Shown piece after piece: positions 29,807 to 40,419 of a stretch of DNA of 64,000 bases. The DNA comes from Thermoplasmata archaeon. Lineage in GTDB: Archaea > Thermoplasmatota > Thermoplasmata > Thermoplasmatales > Thermoplasmataceae. The stretch is from contig JAJZZE010000045.1 in the NCBI GenBank assembly GCA_021797735.1, positions 1 to 64,000 on the forward strand. Reading direction: 5' to 3'. The translations under genes were made by a program, and so were the position numbers. Every line of letters starts with the position of its first letter. Position 1 is the first letter of the stretch. The notes beneath the pieces were generated by a model, which searched no databases, had not been told where the DNA came from, and saw nothing but the letters and a program-made list of their open reading frames with translations.

Positions 29807-30710
29807 AATATCCCTCCATAATATCTGTTTCAATAATTTTATAACCGGTTTTAAATAAATACATAATATTTTTTATATCATTCAATATATTATTTTTATT
29901 TGAATACTCATCAATAAATATTAAAATTGTAGGTCCTGCACCACTTACACATACAGAAATTGCATTATTTTTTATTGCCTTTTCTTTTATATCATAATAA
30001 TACGAAAACATGGTGCTTCTTGCCTTTTCAACAATACCATCATTCATGCCATACCTTATGGAATCCCTATCACCACTGGTAAAGCCATAAATTAGCGTTG
30101 CTAGATATCCAGAATTTTTTACATGGTCCTTTATATCTATCTGTTTTGGAACCAGTGACCTTGCATACCTTGTTTTATTATACATGTTTACATCAGGTAT
30201 GATTAATAGCAATTTTAAATCATAATTTATATCTATCTTTTTTACTCTTAACGGGTCACTGGAGGTAATTAATGTCAATCCGCCATAAATTCCCGAGGAA
30301 ACGTTGTCAGGATGGGCAGAACCGGCTGCCGCTATTTCCCCATACATGGAATAATAAATCATTTCATCCCTATTTAAATTTAAATCAAATAATTCATTAA
30401 AAGCCTTAACCGCGGCAGAAGAGGATGCACCGCTGCTACCTAAACCCAGACCTATAGGTACTCCCTTTTCTATATGTATATTGATTTTTTCATTTATATT
30501 TTTATCATCCATAATCTTCATGATGCTCAGGCCAGCGGTATTTTTTTCAGGGTTTAAGGGGGTTTTATCGGAAATTATCCGTATTCTTTCATTGCCATTT
30601 GAAGTTTCTATCTTTACCCTATCAAAAAATGCCCTGTGGCTCAATGATAATATATCATATCCAGGGCCAAGGTTTGCCGATGAAGAGTAACTTATTTTTT
30701 CTGATTTCAT
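29799..30710 (-). CDS. thrB: homoserine kinase
   Basis: SSANLGPGYDILS, GVPIGLGLGSSGASSSAAVKAFNELF, GAAGSAHPDN-like GHMP motifs, CVSGAGPTILIF. Confidence 0.92.
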   Translation of the reverse strand: MKSEKISYSSSANLGPGYDILSLSHRAFFDRVKIETSNGNERIRIISDKTPLNPEKNTAGLSIMKIMDDKNINEKINIHIEKGVPIGLGLGSSGASSSAAVKAFNELFDLNLNRDEMIYYSMYGEIAAAGSAHPDNVSSGIYGGLTLITSSDPLRVKKIDINYDLKLLLIIPDVNMYNKTRYARSLVPKQIDIKDHVKNSGYLATLIYGFTSGDRDSIRYGMNDGIVEKARSTMFSYYYDIKEKAIKNNAISVCVSGAGPTILIFIDEYSNKNNILNDIKNIMYLFKTGYKIIETDIMEGYYD

Positions 30711-30985
30711 ACCTTATAATATATTCATAAGATAAATTTATTATTTCATTATATATGATTCTAAGTAATATTGTTATAACAATTGTCAGTATTTTTTATA
30801 TAAAATTCCTCTGGCGCATTATAAAATAAATTTATGAAAATGCTAATTTAACATTATACCTGAAAAGCGTAAATTATGGGTTATGTGCTGCATCAAGGTA
30901 CTGTCCCTCTAATACCAGTTACCAGATATGTGGTTACCTTTAAGAGTTAGGATAAATTTTTATAGCATGATAGTTATTTCTATGT

Positions 30986-31372
30986 ATGAATATAACAAAA
31001 TCAATTAAGGATGCTGTAAATTTAATATTAACCACCGGTGGAAACAATGTAATATTTATTATTAATTATGGTTCATACATCAATGGCAATTTTCATGAAG
31101 GCTCAGACATAGATCTGTGTATTTATTATTCCGGAGATAAAAAGGAGAGATTTAACTTTAGATTAAGCGTTTTATCCAGCATAAATGATATTTTTGATGT
31201 GCAGATTTTCCAGGATCTGCCACTATACATCCGGAAAGATGTTTTAAAAGGCAGGTTATTATATTCAAAAAATAATGAATTATTATATGATATAGCAAGG
31301 GATACAATATATGAATTTGATGATTTCAAAAGAGGATATTATGATATTATTGGCCTGGAGAAGATACAATGA
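30986..31372 (+). CDS. minimal nucleotidyltransferase (MNT, MntA-like)
   Basis: NYGSYINGNFHEGSDIDLCIYY = GSx10DxD. Confidence 0.85.
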   Translation: MNITKSIKDAVNLILTTGGNNVIFIINYGSYINGNFHEGSDIDLCIYYSGDKKERFNFRLSVLSSINDIFDVQIFQDLPLYIRKDVLKGRLLYSKNNELLYDIARDTIYEFDDFKRGYYDIIGLEKIQ

Positions 31373-31788
31373 GAAAAGATATTATAAAAAATAAGATAAA
31401 AGAGGTATATGACAGTTTAGAACTTATTGAAATAAATATGCCTGCTGATTTTGAAAAATTCCAGGATCTCGGAATAATTAAAGATGGAATATATAAAAGG
31501 CTTGAATACGTCATTGAAAACTTAATGGACGTGTTTTATATAATAGGTTCTGACATTAATATCGGGACACCATATGACGATTCCGACATGCTGGAAAAAT
31601 TAGGCAGTGCAGGAATTATAACTGGGGAATGCTGTAAAATAATGAAGAATCTAAAAGGGTTCAGAAATATCTTGGTTCACAGGTATTCCAGAATAGATGA
31701 TTTTATGTCATTTACATTTATTAAAGAGAACATTAAGGATTTTAATTATGTTATAGAATGCATTGATAATATCATGGAAAAGCATTAA
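31369..31788 (+). CDS. HEPN domain protein (HepT-like)
   Basis: FRNILVHRY (Rx4H-x-Y); ATGA overlap with the MNT gene. Confidence 0.85.
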   Translation: MRKDIIKNKIKEVYDSLELIEINMPADFEKFQDLGIIKDGIYKRLEYVIENLMDVFYIIGSDINIGTPYDDSDMLEKLGSAGIITGECCKIMKNLKGFRNILVHRYSRIDDFMSFTFIKENIKDFNYVIECIDNIMEKH

Positions 31789-31856
31789 TTACAGCTGCAG
31801 TATTATAATTCCTGACTATATTGTTATAAACTCCACTATATAGCTAAGGATTAATG

Positions 31857-32378
31857 TTATTCCTTTAATATTAATTCCATCATTATTTCATTTATATAAT
31901 TATTATTGCGCTTAATTGCATTTTCTCTTATTCCGATTTCACGGAAGCCCATAGAGGTATACAGGTGCCTTGCAGCATAATTTGTTTCAAAAACCGATAG
32001 ATAGATAACCTCAAAAATATTTTTTGCTTTTTCTATGGACTCCTTTAAAAGGGCCTTTCCAATACCGATTGCCCTGAACTCCTTTTTTATGGCTATACCA
32101 AGACCTGCACTGTGGTTTAATTCTGAATCATGTCTTGTACCGATGATGTCACATAATCCCACTACATGGTCATTTTCCTCGGTAACCATCACAATGGCAT
32201 TGTGCCCCAACATTAATTTATATTCACTGGCAAACCAGTCCACTTCTGATATTAAGTCAGGTTTATTATTATACAGTATAAGTCCAAAATTCTGATCACG
32301 TTTTACCTCATCATAATAGGAATAATAATTACTTACAACATCATCGAAGTCATTAAATCTTAACTCCCTTATAATCAT
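31857..32378 (-). CDS. GNAT family acetyltransferase
   Basis: GLGIAIKKEFRAIGIGKALLKESIEKAK, LYTSMGFREIGI. Confidence 0.88.
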   Translation of the reverse strand: MIIRELRFNDFDDVVSNYYSYYDEVKRDQNFGLILYNNKPDLISEVDWFASEYKLMLGHNAIVMVTEENDHVVGLCDIIGTRHDSELNHSAGLGIAIKKEFRAIGIGKALLKESIEKAKNIFEVIYLSVFETNYAARHLYTSMGFREIGIRENAIKRNNNYINEIMMELILKE

Positions 32379-32640
32379 ATAAATATATTCGTAATATATT
32401 ATTAAATTTTATTATTGGCTATCACATCTTTGAGTTTTTATTACCTGTTTACTGTATACCTTTAACCCGGATAGGTTAACATTAATCCAGTTTTCACTAA
32501 AATGCAGGCATTATGTTCCAGAATATCCTAAAACCCTGATGTAAATAGTAATAGGAATATGATTATAATATATAATTTAATTTTTTTATCATGTATCGCT
32601 TATTATTAAAAGTATAAATATTAAAATTATATATTTAAGG

Positions 32641-33783
32641 GTGTATGATGTCATAGTTTCAGGTGCCGGTCCTTCCGGTTCATATTTATCCTATTTATTA
32701 TCGAAAAACGGTTACAGGGTACTGCAGCTGGAAGAGCATAAGGAAGTAGGGAAACCTGTGGAATGTACGGGACTGGTTTCAGAAAGGGTTTTTAAATACA
32801 TAGATTCAAAGGCAAAGATAAATGAGGTTCATGGTGCAAATGTTTATTTCCCAAATAATAAATCAATACATATATCAAAAGGCGAAAAAACGATAGTAAT
32901 GTACAGGGATGAATTTGATAAGGATGCGTCGGCCATGGCAATATCTGCAGGAACAGATTTACATATCCGTTCAAGAGTAATTGGTGCCACCGTAAATGAC
33001 GAATATGCCGAGGTAAAGTATAAGCAACACGGAGAGATAAAATATGCCAAATCAAAGGTAATAGTTGGTGCAGATGGTGCAAACAGCACAATTAGACGGG
33101 TTCTGAATTATGAAAGGCCAAAAAAGATAATATCAACATATCAGGTTGATTCGTCTGTTTATCTTGAGGATCAGGATGATGTTAACGTTTTTATTGGTTC
33201 AGAAAATAGCAGGGGATTTTTTGGATGGGCTGTGCCCTCTGGAGAAATCACAAGGATAGGCGTTGGTGTTGACCATGTTACAGCAATAAGATATTTTAAA
33301 AATATTAATAATAAATTTGATAAATCAAAAATATTAGGCATAAATGCCGGACCTATACCCATAAATTATATAAAAAAAACATATGGTTACAGATCACTAT
33401 TGCTCGGTGATGCTGCGGGAATAGTAAAGCCATTATCAGGTGGAGGAATATACACAGGAATCATATCTGCAAAGAATGCATATATTGCCCTAAATAAATG
33501 TTTCAACAACAATGATTTTTCTGAAGATTCAATGAAATATTATCAGAAATTGTGGAAAAGGGAAATAGGCAGGGAATTATTTATTGATTCCTTAATTCAA
33601 AATTATTTTTCAAAAATAAGTACAAATGACAAACTGTTGAATAAAATCTATGATAGAATAAATAATGATGAGATAATAAAAATGATAAACTCTTTAGGTG
33701 ATATAGATTACCCTGCGAGAATAGTTTTATCAATATTAATTAAAAAACCACAGCTATTAAAATATTTTTTATTCCGGTCGTAA
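32641..33783 (+). CDS. geranylgeranyl reductase family FAD protein (archaeal lipid saturation)
   Basis: VSGAGPSGSYLSYLLSKNGYRVLQLEE, CTGLVSERV, GADGANSTIRR, LLLGDAAGIVKPLSGGGIYTGI. Confidence 0.88.
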   Translation: MYDVIVSGAGPSGSYLSYLLSKNGYRVLQLEEHKEVGKPVECTGLVSERVFKYIDSKAKINEVHGANVYFPNNKSIHISKGEKTIVMYRDEFDKDASAMAISAGTDLHIRSRVIGATVNDEYAEVKYKQHGEIKYAKSKVIVGADGANSTIRRVLNYERPKKIISTYQVDSSVYLEDQDDVNVFIGSENSRGFFGWAVPSGEITRIGVGVDHVTAIRYFKNINNKFDKSKILGINAGPIPINYIKKTYGYRSLLLGDAAGIVKPLSGGGIYTGIISAKNAYIALNKCFNNNDFSEDSMKYYQKLWKREIGRELFIDSLIQNYFSKISTNDKLLNKIYDRINNDEIIKMINSLGDIDYPARIVLSILIKKPQLLKYFLFRS

Positions 33784-33918
33784 AGCACCCTAATCCAGAA
33801 GTTTAATGGCAATACTAACAGGCAATTACTTATTACTATTTTCACATTATAATTTTCCTGTTTTGCGTTAATTTCATTCCACAGTTTAATTTATAAAGCA
33901 TTAATAAATTATCATGAA

Positions 33919-34803
33919 GTGAGTAAAAAATTAGTATATTTTATGCTGTTAATTTCAGTTGTATTTTTATGGGGCCTATCATTTCCACTGATGAAGCTGA
34001 CATTATATTATATAAGCCCGGTATTATTATTATCAACCAGGTTTTTATTATCTGCAGCTTTAATGGTACCGTTAGTATTTAAAAATAAAAAATTATTCGA
34101 GAAAAATAATATCGTTATAGGCGTTATCGGTGGAATTTTATTATTTCTTGCATATTATTTTCAGACCGTGGGGTTAAAATATACAACACCATCACAGTCC
34201 GGTTTAATCACAGGCACATATATAATTTTACTGCCATTGATTTCATTACTGTATGTAAAACTTAAAATAAACAAAATAGATGTATTTGCAGTTTTACTGG
34301 GCTTTGCCGGGTTATTCCTCATGTCATCATTTAAGATCTCCCCGCAGTATGCTTTCGGTGATATATTAACATTCATATGCGCTATATTTTATGCGTTTCA
34401 AACAGTATACGTGTATAAGTATACAAAATTTCTGGACAGTCTGGTATTTACATTTTATCAGTTACTTATCGTGGGCGTCTTATCATCACTGTTTTTACCA
34501 TTTCATGTCAGTTTTTCTGGATTACACGTACCTATTGTAATTTTTACAGTAGTATTTACCGCTGTGTTTGCAGGTTTATATTCATATTTAATAAATACAA
34601 GGGCACTGATGTATATAGAGCCCACCGCGGCCGGGGTTGTATATGTGGGCGAACCTGTATTTGCTGTGATAACGTCCATATTTATAATTAATGAGATACC
34701 TACAGTTTATACAGTAATTGGTGGAATAATAATCGTAATAGCAATGTTCATCGAAACCTTCCACAAATATGTTGAAAGCAAAGGGTCATTTAAAGTAGAT
34801 TAA
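33919..34803 (+). CDS. EamA/DMT-superfamily transporter
   Basis: 10-TM DMT pattern: FLWGLSFPLMK, PTAAGVVYVGEPVFAVITS. Confidence 0.85.
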   Translation: MSKKLVYFMLLISVVFLWGLSFPLMKLTLYYISPVLLLSTRFLLSAALMVPLVFKNKKLFEKNNIVIGVIGGILLFLAYYFQTVGLKYTTPSQSGLITGTYIILLPLISLLYVKLKINKIDVFAVLLGFAGLFLMSSFKISPQYAFGDILTFICAIFYAFQTVYVYKYTKFLDSLVFTFYQLLIVGVLSSLFLPFHVSFSGLHVPIVIFTVVFTAVFAGLYSYLINTRALMYIEPTAAGVVYVGEPVFAVITSIFIINEIPTVYTVIGGIIIVIAMFIETFHKYVESKGSFKVD

Positions 34804-34868
34804 ATCTATATATAACTATATATTATAAATAGGTAATATTCATATAAGCACAAAATATATACACTTCG

Positions 34869-36290
34869 ATGAGTACAGATAATAGTAAAAATGGAAATAT
34901 TAATACTATAAATTCGGCACTGGATAATGCAACAGGTCCTTTTCACCTTAAAACATTATTAACAGCCGGCATGGGATTTTTTACAGATGCCTATGACCTG
35001 TTTATAATAGGCACAGTAATAGGAATACTACCGTTAATAGGATGGACAAACATGACAAAATCGGCAAGTGCACTGGTTGGATCAATATCCTTAATTGCAG
35101 CCGTTGTTGGTGCTTTGTTATTTGGTAGATTGTTGGACTATCTGGGGAGGAAAGCCGTATATGGCACAGAATTAATTCTACTGGTTATAGGTGCTTTAGG
35201 AAGTGCATTCCTGACACCCTTTAATAACGTTACAGCCCTTATTATGTGGAGATTTATTTTAGGTATAGGTATAGGTGGAGATTATGCAACTTCATCTGTT
35301 ATAATGGCAGAATATTCAAACATAAAGAGCAGGGGAAAATATGTGGGAAGCATATTATCCATGCAGAGTATTGGCCTGGTAGTTTCATCATTACTGGCAC
35401 TGGCATTTCTTAAGGGTGGTGTGCCACTGGGCATAACGTGGAAAGCATTGCTGGCTGTTGGGGCAATACCTGCAGTTATAGTGATATACTACAGGAGAAA
35501 AATGCCAGAACCACCAAGATATACAGTTTCCATGGGTAGATCCACGGAAGCAGCAAAGAACCTAAAATCGTACACAGGCATAGATGTTAATGTTTCAGCC
35601 GATAACCAGAAAGTGGAAGCTCCGTGGTATGTATTATTTAAGGATAGAACATTTTTGATAACATTAATAGGAACCGCTGGTTCATGGTTTTTAATGGACT
35701 GGGCATTTTATGGTAATTCCATAATGTCCGGCAAAATATTCTCTACAATAATAACAGCTAAGGGTTTAGCAGGCTTAACACTATCAACAGAATATTCGGC
35801 ATTGATCTTTATTGTAGCGGCTTTACCGGGATACTGGCTTGCAACATTTACACTGGACAAACTGGGGAGAAAACCAATACAGTTATTAGGTTTTGCAATG
35901 CTTGCATTATCTTATAGTATACTTGCATTATTCCCATCTATTGATTCGGCGGCATATATAATGGAATTCCTCTTTTTATATGGTTTCAGCTACTTTTTTA
36001 TGATGTTTGGGCCAAATGTAACAACGTTTGTCTATCCACCAGAGGTATTTCCTGTTACAGCAAGAGGTCTGGGAACAGGTATATCTGCGGCTGGAGGTAA
36101 AACTGGAGCGTTTATAGGTACATTTGTTGATGCATTTATAATCGTAAGTGGTTTATCTGTACTTATGACTATACTGGCTATATTCTCAACAGTGGCATTT
36201 GTAATTACACTGTTCTTTTTACCTGAGCCAAAGAGGAAATCCATGGAAGAATTATCCAGAGAAAGCAACTATACAAAAAATAGCCAGTAA
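34869..36290 (+). CDS. MFS transporter (phosphate/organic-acid permease-like)
   Basis: FFTDAYDLFIIG, GRLLDYLGRKAVYG, GIGIGGDYATSSVIMAEYS. Confidence 0.87.
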   Translation: MSTDNSKNGNINTINSALDNATGPFHLKTLLTAGMGFFTDAYDLFIIGTVIGILPLIGWTNMTKSASALVGSISLIAAVVGALLFGRLLDYLGRKAVYGTELILLVIGALGSAFLTPFNNVTALIMWRFILGIGIGGDYATSSVIMAEYSNIKSRGKYVGSILSMQSIGLVVSSLLALAFLKGGVPLGITWKALLAVGAIPAVIVIYYRRKMPEPPRYTVSMGRSTEAAKNLKSYTGIDVNVSADNQKVEAPWYVLFKDRTFLITLIGTAGSWFLMDWAFYGNSIMSGKIFSTIITAKGLAGLTLSTEYSALIFIVAALPGYWLATFTLDKLGRKPIQLLGFAMLALSYSILALFPSIDSAAYIMEFLFLYGFSYFFMMFGPNVTTFVYPPEVFPVTARGLGTGISAAGGKTGAFIGTFVDAFIIVSGLSVLMTILAIFSTVAFVITLFFLPEPKRKSMEELSRESNYTKNSQ

Positions 36291-36292
36291 TT

Positions 36293-37183
36293 TTATTTTT
36301 TTATTAAAATTTTTAATATATTTTCATTGCCTTTTATTATATCATTTTCTCTTATAAATATCCCGGATTCTACCAGGGCATCTACATAATTTTTAAATTT
36401 AATCATATCTGATTTTTTACTGTACAGGTTATTATATTCTTTTAATAAATAATTTATATCAACCCCCATATTGCTGCCTGTAAGCGTGACAATATAATAA
36501 TATGCATAGGCAGTTCTTATGTATGGTTTAATTGATGTGAAATTTATAAAATGATCCTTTTTGTTTTTAAATACATATAATAATATATTATCATAATCAC
36601 CATAAATTATGGATAGAAATTTATCAGCCGGCTTTACTATATAAACATTGTATTTTATTTCATACTGGAAAATATCCATATTTTCAACTATTTTAAAATA
36701 ATTCAACCTTTTTATATCGGAGGTTTTTGCCATATCCAGGTATAATACTCCCTTATCACCAAGTTCCCTGATAATCTCCATTAATGGTGTCAATGATATT
36801 TTTATTCCCGGTATTTTTAACAGATCCTGATACACTATATCAATTAGAGTGTTTTCATTATTTTTTATTTCATCATGTTTTCTATCATTGAATAGTTTTA
36901 TTGCGGTATTACGGTCAGGCCCTGTTATCGTTGCCCTGCCGTCGCTTATATCCATAGTTATAAAGAATATATTTTTATATTGCTTAACGAAATAATAATT
37001 ATTAATAATTTCCGGGCAGTATATATTGACATATGCATTGATTTTATCAAGTTTTTCAACATTATCAACGGATAAAAAATTGCCGTATTTTTCAGAAACA
37101 AATTCATTCATAATATGTTTTATATCCTCATTGTCATTTTTTAATCCGTATTTTTCACTGATGTAATTTTTTATATCAAGCAT
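36293..37183 (-). CDS. hypothetical protein
   Basis: 296-aa ORF, operon-like with the downstream-listed partner; no family recognised. Confidence 0.7.
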   Translation of the reverse strand: MLDIKNYISEKYGLKNDNEDIKHIMNEFVSEKYGNFLSVDNVEKLDKINAYVNIYCPEIINNYYFVKQYKNIFFITMDISDGRATITGPDRNTAIKLFNDRKHDEIKNNENTLIDIVYQDLLKIPGIKISLTPLMEIIRELGDKGVLYLDMAKTSDIKRLNYFKIVENMDIFQYEIKYNVYIVKPADKFLSIIYGDYDNILLYVFKNKKDHFINFTSIKPYIRTAYAYYYIVTLTGSNMGVDINYLLKEYNNLYSKKSDMIKFKNYVDALVESGIFIRENDIIKGNENILKILIKK

Positions 37184-37191
37184 TTTAACAC

Positions 37192-37830
37192 CTAAAACTC
37201 CCTTAAAGATTTGATTTCCATGCCGTTTTTGTTTAAAACATTTATATAAATTATTTTTTTATGTTCATCATCTATGTTTTTATACAGTTCTGTAAAATCT
37301 TCATAATTAATTTTTATAAGCTTTTCACTATTTTTATTATAAAATTCTAATATGTGCATTTTAACTTCATCAGTATAAATGCTGGGTACCAGTATTATAT
37401 CATCACCCATATTGAATGCAACAAAATACTCGATCAGATCCTCTGGTGGATTTACTGTGTTGTATTTAATATATTTTTTAATATGGAAATAAGGTATGCC
37501 GATCATTAGAAATCTCCGGTTCCTTATATAATTCATGGCCATTATTATATCATTGTTTTCGTTTATCTGTATTTTAAAATTTTTTATGTTCATTTTTTTT
37601 AAGGAATAATTAAGATAATTAGATAGTGTATTTAAATTTGAATGGGTATATACAAAACCAAAACTGTTTCTGAACTCCATTATTTTATTTATCTTATTTA
37701 CCCTTATTATATAGTCATTTATATCAGAATAACTTAAAATCTGGCTATGCAATGTAACCCACAGGCTACCGGAGAATGATATTTCCGGATCGTATTTGCC
37801 CCTGTACCATATTAAATCATTATTTTCCAT
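37192..37830 (-). CDS. hypothetical protein
   Basis: Start inferred at MENNDLIWYRGKYD; no family recognised. Confidence 0.65.
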   Translation of the reverse strand: MENNDLIWYRGKYDPEISFSGSLWVTLHSQILSYSDINDYIIRVNKINKIMEFRNSFGFVYTHSNLNTLSNYLNYSLKKMNIKNFKIQINENNDIIMAMNYIRNRRFLMIGIPYFHIKKYIKYNTVNPPEDLIEYFVAFNMGDDIILVPSIYTDEVKMHILEFYNKNSEKLIKINYEDFTELYKNIDDEHKKIIYINVLNKNGMEIKSLREF

Positions 37831-38162
37831 TATATAAATAAATATGCTATTTTGATATATAAATAATTTCAAATAAAGTACATTACATGATATCATGAAA
37901 TTAGTTCCCATATATTAGTACACCATTTAAATAAAGCCCTAAAGACCGATACAGGTTGAATATAGGCAAGTAAAAATAACGTTTACTATAATTCTCTTCT
38001 GTATCCTCCACGTATCTTTTTGATTTTACCACAAATAATCCATATTTTTCTTCAGAAGCCAAATAATATTACCTTATTTATTGTGGCTATCTGCTTTGAT
38101 TCACCTCTAATCAGGGTAAAAGAAGAAATTAAAAGTGAGAATATATATACTCTGCTGAATAT

Positions 38163-38231
38163 ATGTCAGGGAAAGGGATGTATAAACTGAAAGGAAAATT
38201 AAAAATTGTAATGGAGTATGAACACCCATGA
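38163..38231 (+). CDS. 22-aa putative leader ORF
   Basis: MSGKGMYKLKGKLKIVMEYEHP; stop overlaps the start of the 38228 gene (ATGA); TATA-like element about 20-25 nt upstream. Confidence 0.4.
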   Translation: MSGKGMYKLKGKLKIVMEYEHP

Positions 38232-38929
38232 CTAAAATTCGAGTAATGGTATTTCCCGGTGCACATAATTTACCTCTGTATCTGATGGATGGTCTTGAAA
38301 TTATCTATACAAAGTCAAGAAATGAACAGATTGCTGCCATTCAAAATGGTGATGTGGATATAATTCATACATCTCCAGATAATCTTCGTTTAGAGGATGC
38401 AAAAGGTCTCATTCCATTTCTCTCTGGCTCTGTTGGTCCACTCTCCATGATGTGTACCGATCCTACCATTCCATTTCATACGTTAGCAGTGGATAGTGCA
38501 AAATCTGGTTTCTCTACTCTGGCATATGATTTCCTTGCGAAGAAATGGGGTTCCGTGTCTTACGATATTTTAGAGGTTGGTGGAACCCCGCAAAGACTTG
38601 AAGCGATGAAGAACAATTACGCTTCGTTGGCTGTGATGCATCCACCCTTTACTCAATATGCCGAAATGGCCGGATTTAAAAATCTTGGTCGTGTTGGCAG
38701 CGAAAATTCTGTAACACTATGTGGTGTCTATAAAAATGGATCCTCAAAATCGTTGCTCTCTTATTACCGTGAACAGTACCGTTCTGCCATTGAAATTTTA
38801 AGCGGAGAAGATGGAGAAATTACTTCTGAATCATTGATTGCAGAGCACATTGATTTACCCAGTGATCTCTTGAAGTCTGTTGCAAAAGTAATGCGTGCAG
38901 CTATTGTGAGTGCTGGTGTGGATTGCTAA
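38228..38929 (+). CDS. substrate-binding-like protein (type 2 periplasmic-binding fold, DUF3834-like), no signal peptide
   Basis: IRVMVFPGAHNLPLYLM..., GDVDIIHTSPDNL, GTPQRLEAMKNNYASLAVMHPP. Confidence 0.6.
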   Translation: MTKIRVMVFPGAHNLPLYLMDGLEIIYTKSRNEQIAAIQNGDVDIIHTSPDNLRLEDAKGLIPFLSGSVGPLSMMCTDPTIPFHTLAVDSAKSGFSTLAYDFLAKKWGSVSYDILEVGGTPQRLEAMKNNYASLAVMHPPFTQYAEMAGFKNLGRVGSENSVTLCGVYKNGSSKSLLSYYREQYRSAIEILSGEDGEITSESLIAEHIDLPSDLLKSVAKVMRAAIVSAGVDC

Positions 38930-39114
38930 TTATTTTTTTGGTAAGCTTCTATTTGTGTGATGATTCACAGGATAATATGAAATATAATACCCCTTTAAAC
39001 GGTTATTTAAATATATACAGTTAGCAAAATTTTATGAAAACAGAACAAAATTTTTATTGGAATCATTGTTATTATAAATGATTAAAATAGAACTCAAATA
39101 ATATTGAAATAACC

Positions 39115-39660
39115 TCAGTTTGTTATTCTTTCTCTATATTCCTTCAACTTTGCATCATTTACTTTTTCTCTAAGCACGGACATCGTATCCTGATCAAGTC
39201 TGATACCATAGTATATGAAGTCAAGCAGGGTTTTCTCTAGATCTGAAACGGGCACATAAATACCACCATAATTTACATAATCAAACCCAAAGAACATATT
39301 CTCCCTTATTCTGTGAAGGTTGACCCTTATACCCAGAAGTTCCCTGATACCGGGATTGGCCTTAGATTTAGTTATAATTACCGGAATTGCCTGCTGCGTC
39401 CATATTTGCCTTATCGTTAATGCATATTCCATGCCATAGTAGAATGGCCTGAATGCAAATCCAACTACCCCCTCATTCCTGTGAAATGTATACACACCAT
39501 TTTTAATTCTGTAAAGCCGTCTGGATTTTACCATGTTATGGAGCATTAACCTTATATAAGGATCATCCGCCCCCAGTTTCAAAAGAAATCTCCTAGCATC
39601 ATCCGTCAGAAAAATGGTTTGTTTTTCGAAAAACTCAATAAAAGCCGTCTCATATTTCAT
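39115..39660 (-). CDS. AbiEi-like antitoxin/regulator
   Basis: N-terminal wHTH, LYRIKNGVYTF, DLEKTLLDFIYYG; overlaps the AbiEii-like gene. Confidence 0.7.
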   Translation of the reverse strand: MKYETAFIEFFEKQTIFLTDDARRFLLKLGADDPYIRLMLHNMVKSRRLYRIKNGVYTFHRNEGVVGFAFRPFYYGMEYALTIRQIWTQQAIPVIITKSKANPGIRELLGIRVNLHRIRENMFFGFDYVNYGGIYVPVSDLEKTLLDFIYYGIRLDQDTMSVLREKVNDAKLKEYRERITN

Positions 39661-40294
39661 TCAACCACCCGCTAATATAATTGATCATTATTGTAAAATT
39701 CAGATCTTTCCTGCCGGCATAAAGTAGTGATCTTATCATATCTTTGTCAACAGGCTTATGAATTTCATTCAAAAATTCAGAAAGTTTTTTCCGTACAAGA
39801 TAATCAGATTTATCCAGCCAGCTGGTTAGTATAAAAAGATCGTATATATCGCGTATATATAGCCTCCCAGAATATGCTTCCATCTTTCTGATCATCAATT
39901 CCGTGGGACTGAGAACGCTTATTGTTTTGGTGGTACCATCGATGCGGGAATATGCCCTAATATCATTTTCCGCAGAGCCTGGTTTAGTTTCTAACAATAT
40001 GGACGTAGCCCCACGGGCTATCAGAATTCTGGACGGAAATTCCGGATCTCTCCAGATCAGTTTCAGGTCATATTTTTCCAGGTGTGAGGTAAAATTATTA
40101 AATGAATTGTTATCCATATAAATACTAATATCATCTGAAAACCTCTGGCCACCAAAGCATCTCCATATTGCCGTACCACCATAGAGAAGAGCATCAGGCT
40201 GGAAATTATCATAAATTATATCAATAACGTAATCCTGGAGCTCAGCAATTTTTAACCTTTCTCCACTGATAAATGATCCAATAGGTTCTGCCAT
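39650..40294 (-). CDS. AbiEii-like nucleotidyltransferase toxin
   Basis: LLYGGTAIWRCFGGQRFSDDISIY, SPTELMIRKMEAYSGRLYIRDIYDLF. Confidence 0.78.
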   Translation of the reverse strand: MAEPIGSFISGERLKIAELQDYVIDIIYDNFQPDALLYGGTAIWRCFGGQRFSDDISIYMDNNSFNNFTSHLEKYDLKLIWRDPEFPSRILIARGATSILLETKPGSAENDIRAYSRIDGTTKTISVLSPTELMIRKMEAYSGRLYIRDIYDLFILTSWLDKSDYLVRKKLSEFLNEIHKPVDKDMIRSLLYAGRKDLNFTIMINYISGWLNEI

Positions 40295-40419
40295 AATAAG
40301 TAATAGTTATATTATATTATAACTTTTACTTACTTTATAAATTTTTCATGGTTATAAAGTACATTATCCTTAAGATAATACACATTTGTCCGTAATAAAC
40401 CATAACTAAATTTTCAATT

